This document shows, in pieces, positions 60,580 through 64,000 of a stretch of DNA of 64,000 nucleotides (the first letter of the stretch is position 1; each line of letters begins with the position of its first letter). The stretch comes from Nocardia camponoti (GTDB taxonomy: Bacteria; Actinomycetota; Actinomycetes; Mycobacteriales; Mycobacteriaceae), in assembly GCF_014646135.1 (NCBI RefSeq), contig NZ_BMMW01000002.1, positions 806,001 to 870,000 on the forward strand. Direction: 5' to 3'. The position numbers and the translations under genes were made by a program. The notes beneath the pieces were generated by a model that made no database searches, was not told the origin of the DNA, and saw only the letters and a list, made by a program, of their open reading frames with translations.

Positions 60580-62895
60580 GTGGCTGATCTCGCGCTTACC
60601 GCTCGGCTCAACCCGTCCGCCGCCGACGCGCGACGCGGGGTCCTTCGTCTGCACCCGGAAGCGCTTGTCGCGCTTGGCTTGCGTGAGTGGGACGGTATCG
60701 AACTGGTCGGCGGTCGACGGACTGCTGCCGTTGTCGGAAAGGCTCCCGCTGGGACGCCCGTTGGGGTCGCGTTGCTCGACGATGTCACGCTGTCCAACGC
60801 GGGGTTGAAGGAGAACGCGTCGGTCGTCGTCGCGCCCGTCGCGGTGCAGGGCGCGCGCCAGGTTTCGGTGAGCGGGTCGGCGCAGGCGATGGCGGGGATC
60901 AGCCCCACCGTGCTGCGTCAGGCACTGCTCGGCAAGGTCGTCACCGTTGGTGACGCCATCTCACTGCTCCCCCGCGACCTCGGCCCGGACATCAGCTCAA
61001 GCGCGACCACGCAGGCGCTGTCGCGAGCGTTTGGGGTGGCGTGGACAACCGAACTGCTGACCGTCACCGCGATCGACCCGAGCGATGGACCGGTGAGCAT
61101 TCAGCCGAACACGGCGGTGAACTGGGGGCCGGGTGCGCCTGCGCTTCGGCATGCGCGGGAACGCGAAGAGGGACAGAGTGATTCGAGTCCGGGCGAGACA
61201 GGAACGTTCGGCAGGGGGACGTCAATTCGCGGGGTCGGGATAGCTGACGCGAACGCGGATAGAGCGCGGGGCGGGGCCGGGACCTGGGCCGAAGGCGACG
61301 CGGCCAATGAGGGCGCTGAGTCGCGAACGCCAACTGTTCCGGTCAGCGATCTTGCCGGGGTTTCCGGGCAAGCCAACAAGCTCAATGAATGGCTCAATCT
61401 CGCGCTTGATGAGCCAGAACTATTGAAAACCCTTGGCGCGCAGCCCAACCTGGGTGTGTTGATCACCGGGCCTGCCGGAGTCGGCAAAGCGACGCTCGCC
61501 AAAGCCGTCGCGGCACCCCGTCGCGTGATCGAGCTTGATGGGCCGACGATCGGCGCCCTCGAAGGCGGCTCTCGACTGCGCGAGGTCGCGAACGCGGTAG
61601 CGGAAATCGTCGCGTCACAAGGTGTTCTGCTCATCACCGACATCGACGCGCTGCTGCCAGCCGACGCCGAACCCGTCGCAACCCTGATCCTCGACCAGCT
61701 CCGCGCCGCCGTCGCGACACCGGGCGTCGCGTTACTCGCAACCACCGCGCACCCCGATCGCGTCGACCCACGCCTACGCGCCCCCGACCTCTGCGACCGT
61801 GAGCTCACCCTGCCGCTCCCGACGGCGGTCACGCGCGAGGCACTGCTTGAGCAACTGTTGCGGAAAGTGCCGACCAGCGACGACCTGGACTTCGCGGTAA
61901 TCGCTTCGCGCACACCCGGTTTCGTCGCCGCTGACCTCACCGCCCTCAGTCGCGAAGCTGCCGTGCGCGCGGCGGCGAGGGCAAGTCGCGAACGGAAGTC
62001 GCCGGAACTCACCCAAGCGGATTTGATCGGCGCACTCGACGTGATCCGCCCGCTATCACGTTCGGGCACAGAGGAATTAGCGATTGGCTCGCTGAGCCTC
62101 GACGACGTTGGCGACATGGTGGAAACCAAACAGGCGCTCACCGAAGCCGTGCTTTGGCCGTTGCGCCACCCCGATTCCTTCGCCCGACTCGGCGTCGAAC
62201 CGCCGCGCGGGGTGCTGCTCTACGGGCCGCCGGGGTGCGGCAAAACGTTCCTCGTCCGCGCGCTCGCGGGCACCGGCCAGTTAAGCGTCCACTCCGTCAA
62301 GGGTGCTGAGCTGATGGACAAGTGGGTCGGCTCGTCGGAGCGGGCTGTTCGCGAATTGTTCCAGCGCGCAAGGGATTCCGCGCCGTCGCTGATCTTCCTC
62401 GACGAAATCGACGCACTCGCGCCGCGTCGAGGCCAGAGCAGCGATTCAGGAGTTTCCGATCGCGTCGTCGCGGCGCTGCTCACCGAACTCGACGGTGTCG
62501 AACCGCTGCGCGACGTTGTTGTTGTCGGCGCGACGAACCGCCCCGAGTTGATCGACCCGGCGCTGTTGCGCCCCGGCCGCCTCGAACGACCGGTGTTCGT
62601 TCCGCCCCCGGACGCCCCGGCTCGCGCGGAAATCCTCAAGACGTCCGCGCGCTCGGTCCCGCTGGCAGCCGACGTCGACCTGACCGCGCTAGCCGATGAC
62701 CTCGACGGCTACTCCGCCGCCGACTGCGCGGCCCTGCTCCGCGAAGCGGCCTTAGTCGCCTTGCGCCGCGACATGTCGGCGGCCGACGTGACCGCCGAAG
62801 ACGTGGCGACCGCGCGCACCCGGGTACGCCCGTCGCTAGACCCCGCCCAGGTCGAAGCGCTGCGCCGCTACGCCGACGATCGCGCCGGGTCGTAG
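60580..62895 (+). CDS. Cdc48/p97-like double AAA+ ATPase
   Basis: 771-residue AAA+ protein, actinobacterial Cdc48-like (Rv0435c of M. tuberculosis). N-domain 1-180, a low-complexity linker about 185-250, then D1 and D2. D2 has intact Walker A GPPGCGKT (549-556) and Walker B LIFLDEIDAL (604-). In D1 the Walker A ends GVGKA instead of GKT/S (298-304) and Walker B reads LLITDID (Glu missing), so D1 probably does not hydrolyse ATP. The substrate is unknown. Confidence 0.9.
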   Translation: MADLALTARLNPSAADARRGVLRLHPEALVALGLREWDGIELVGGRRTAAVVGKAPAGTPVGVALLDDVTLSNAGLKENASVVVAPVAVQGARQVSVSGSAQAMAGISPTVLRQALLGKVVTVGDAISLLPRDLGPDISSSATTQALSRAFGVAWTTELLTVTAIDPSDGPVSIQPNTAVNWGPGAPALRHAREREEGQSDSSPGETGTFGRGTSIRGVGIADANADRARGGAGTWAEGDAANEGAESRTPTVPVSDLAGVSGQANKLNEWLNLALDEPELLKTLGAQPNLGVLITGPAGVGKATLAKAVAAPRRVIELDGPTIGALEGGSRLREVANAVAEIVASQGVLLITDIDALLPADAEPVATLILDQLRAAVATPGVALLATTAHPDRVDPRLRAPDLCDRELTLPLPTAVTREALLEQLLRKVPTSDDLDFAVIASRTPGFVAADLTALSREAAVRAAARASRERKSPELTQADLIGALDVIRPLSRSGTEELAIGSLSLDDVGDMVETKQALTEAVLWPLRHPDSFARLGVEPPRGVLLYGPPGCGKTFLVRALAGTGQLSVHSVKGAELMDKWVGSSERAVRELFQRARDSAPSLIFLDEIDALAPRRGQSSDSGVSDRVVAALLTELDGVEPLRDVVVVGATNRPELIDPALLRPGRLERPVFVPPPDAPARAEILKTSARSVPLAADVDLTALADDLDGYSAADCAALLREAALVALRRDMSAADVTAEDVATARTRVRPSLDPAQVEALRRYADDRAGS

Positions 62896-62963
62896 GCGGC
62901 GGGCGCACCGCGCCGAGGCCGGAAATGCCAGGTCAACGCCTACCTTAGAAGTACTCTCGGGCG

Positions 62964-64000
62964 GTGCGGCGAGTCGATGTTTGGGATATGGTCACCGCGT
63001 TTGTCGGTGCCATCGTCGCTGGAATGGCACTTTTTCTGCCGTTCACCTTCGCCACTGCGGCCGCCGTCGGTTCCCCGTTTCGGGTCGCCAGTCTCGTCAA
63101 CAGTGTTCCCCGCGCCGCCGCGCTTGGGCTGATCATCGCGGCCGTCGTCGCGGTCATGCTCTACCCATCGGTGAAGCCGGTGCTCGCGTGGACGGTCGCG
63201 ACAGTCGGTGCCATCGCACTTGGCCTCAATTACGTGATTGGTCTTTACTTTTCGTCACCGGACGTGCTGACTAGCCAAAATTACGCCGACGCGATGTGCG
63301 GCTCAGTTGTTTATGGCGCGCTCGGGATCGCGGCGTTGCGTCGCGCGCTGCCCGCGCTCGGTCTGGCGCTTGGCACGATCATGGTCTTCATCTACGGCGA
63401 GTTCGTCGCGATGTTCGACGACGACCTCAACGCGATGGACACCGCGACCCAGACCCCGTTGTGGCTCATCGCGGTTTGTTGCGTGCTGCTCGCGATCAGC
63501 GCGTGGCGGCATCGGCACAGCTTCATGCCAGCGGCCGCGGTGCGCGCGCCCGTCGAGTTGCCGATCTCGCCGATTCTCGCCGCGACGGTCCTCTCACTCA
63601 CGCTGCTTGTCGCGACCGAATGGCTTTCCCAGCGCTACGACCAGGCGACGAGCAACTTGACCGTCGTCTCCGTTGCCGCGGTCGTTTCGGTCGCGGCAAC
63701 CTTCGCGGCCGCATTGCTGCTGCCCGGTCGCGACGGGACCGCGCTGCTCCTCGCGGTCGCGATCGCGGCCAGTGCCGATTCGCTTGGCGACGCGGAAAGC
63801 TTGGGTTTCGGCGTCCTTCTCGTCCTTGTGCTCGCGGCCGCCGGGATCGTGGTCGGGCGACGCGTGAGTCTCCCGCAGCTCACCTACGTCGGCGCGACCG
63901 TGACCTGCCTCATCGCCATCGGCGGCGACCACGACGCGAAATCGTGGCCGTGGCTGCTTGGCATGTCCGTGTTGGCGTTCACGTCCGGCTACGCCTTCGG
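62964..64000 (+). CDS. Polytopic membrane protein, partial
   Basis: The frame stays open from GTG 62964 to the window end, at least 345 residues, with about nine to ten hydrophobic segments. Examples: FVGAIVAGMALFLPFTFAT, AAALGLIIAAVVAVMLY, PALGLALGTIMVFIYG and LTLLVATEWLSQ. ATG 62988 is an alternative start. I do not recognise the family; the layout fits a permease or a polytopic sensor. It follows the Cdc48-like ATPase on the same strand by 68 bases. Confidence 0.7.
   Translation, partial: MRRVDVWDMVTAFVGAIVAGMALFLPFTFATAAAVGSPFRVASLVNSVPRAAALGLIIAAVVAVMLYPSVKPVLAWTVATVGAIALGLNYVIGLYFSSPDVLTSQNYADAMCGSVVYGALGIAALRRALPALGLALGTIMVFIYGEFVAMFDDDLNAMDTATQTPLWLIAVCCVLLAISAWRHRHSFMPAAAVRAPVELPISPILAATVLSLTLLVATEWLSQRYDQATSNLTVVSVAAVVSVAATFAAALLLPGRDGTALLLAVAIAASADSLGDAESLGFGVLLVLVLAAAGIVVGRRVSLPQLTYVGATVTCLIAIGGDHDAKSWPWLLGMSVLAFTSGYAF

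Overview
The window is a high-GC actinobacterial chromosome segment. A mycolate-bearing member of the Mycobacteriales, of the Nocardiaceae/Gordoniaceae kind, fits best. Reasons: an antigen-85-like secreted esterase, the pitA / small membrane protein / DUF3349 trio, a RamB-type regulator, a mycobacterial-type lpdC, a groEL2-type chaperonin with two CIRCE sites, and the psd-pssA-Cdc48-like ATPase set found together near groEL2 in Mycobacterium. The genus cannot be fixed from the sequence. No rRNA, tRNA, CRISPR array, integrase or intact insertion sequence was seen.

Layout. 1-6.2 kb: purine catabolism on the minus strand (xanthine dehydrogenase Fe-S and FAD subunits, 8-oxoguanine-deaminase-like amidohydrolase, urate oxidase, HIU hydrolase, OHCU decarboxylase) and a divergent MocA-like plus XdhC-like maturation pair. 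6.2-9.3 kb: an island-like insert with two unknown genes and a HipBA toxin-antitoxin pair. 9.4-12.9 kb: an NMT1/THI5-type ABC importer. 13-21.5 kb: mycolyltransferase-like esterase, TetR, DUF3349/PitA block, ATP-dependent DNA ligase, RamB-like regulator, an HTH-fused MNT/HEPN toxin-antitoxin pair and a secreted glycine-rich protein. 21.8-27.3 kb: urtABCDE urea importer plus GntR. 27.2-36.9 kb: envelope and housekeeping genes (polysaccharide deacetylase, L,D-transpeptidase, lpdC, M19 dipeptidase, prolyl oligopeptidase, TetR/hydrolase pair). 37-37.1 kb: a 38-codon gene. 37.2-43.9 kb: an Avi_7169/Avi_7170-type alkylhydroperoxidase and luciferase-like operon with its own branched-chain-type ABC importer, whose two permeases are fused. 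43.9-46.2 kb: three copies of a noncoding repeat and a truncated azoreductase. 46.2-54.9 kb: small hydrolases, ZIP protein, groEL2, an HTH-ClpN regulator, an NDH-2-like oxidoreductase, pssA and psd. 55-64 kb: fabH, a REC/thioredoxin-reductase-like fusion with a cNMP-binding histidine kinase and a UBP-type zinc finger, a lipoprotein, the Cdc48-like ATPase and a membrane protein cut by the window end.

The most distinctive material is: (1) the REC-Grx-TrxR-like / cNMP-kinase / UBP-zinc-finger operon, whose reductase lacks the redox cysteines; (2) a 67-bp palindromic element in two copies about 15 kb apart; (3) a second dispersed repeat family, one copy of which starts where an azoreductase gene is cut off; (4) the 38-codon gene followed by two hairpins in front of a tetR-hydrolase pair; (5) an HTH-ClpN regulator beside groEL2 with two matched GTCAAC-N5-GTTGAC operators; (6) a toxin-antitoxin promoter whose perfect TATAAT lies inside a palindrome directly at the start codon. 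Many starts look leaderless, with a -10-like hexamer 6-8 nt before the start codon.
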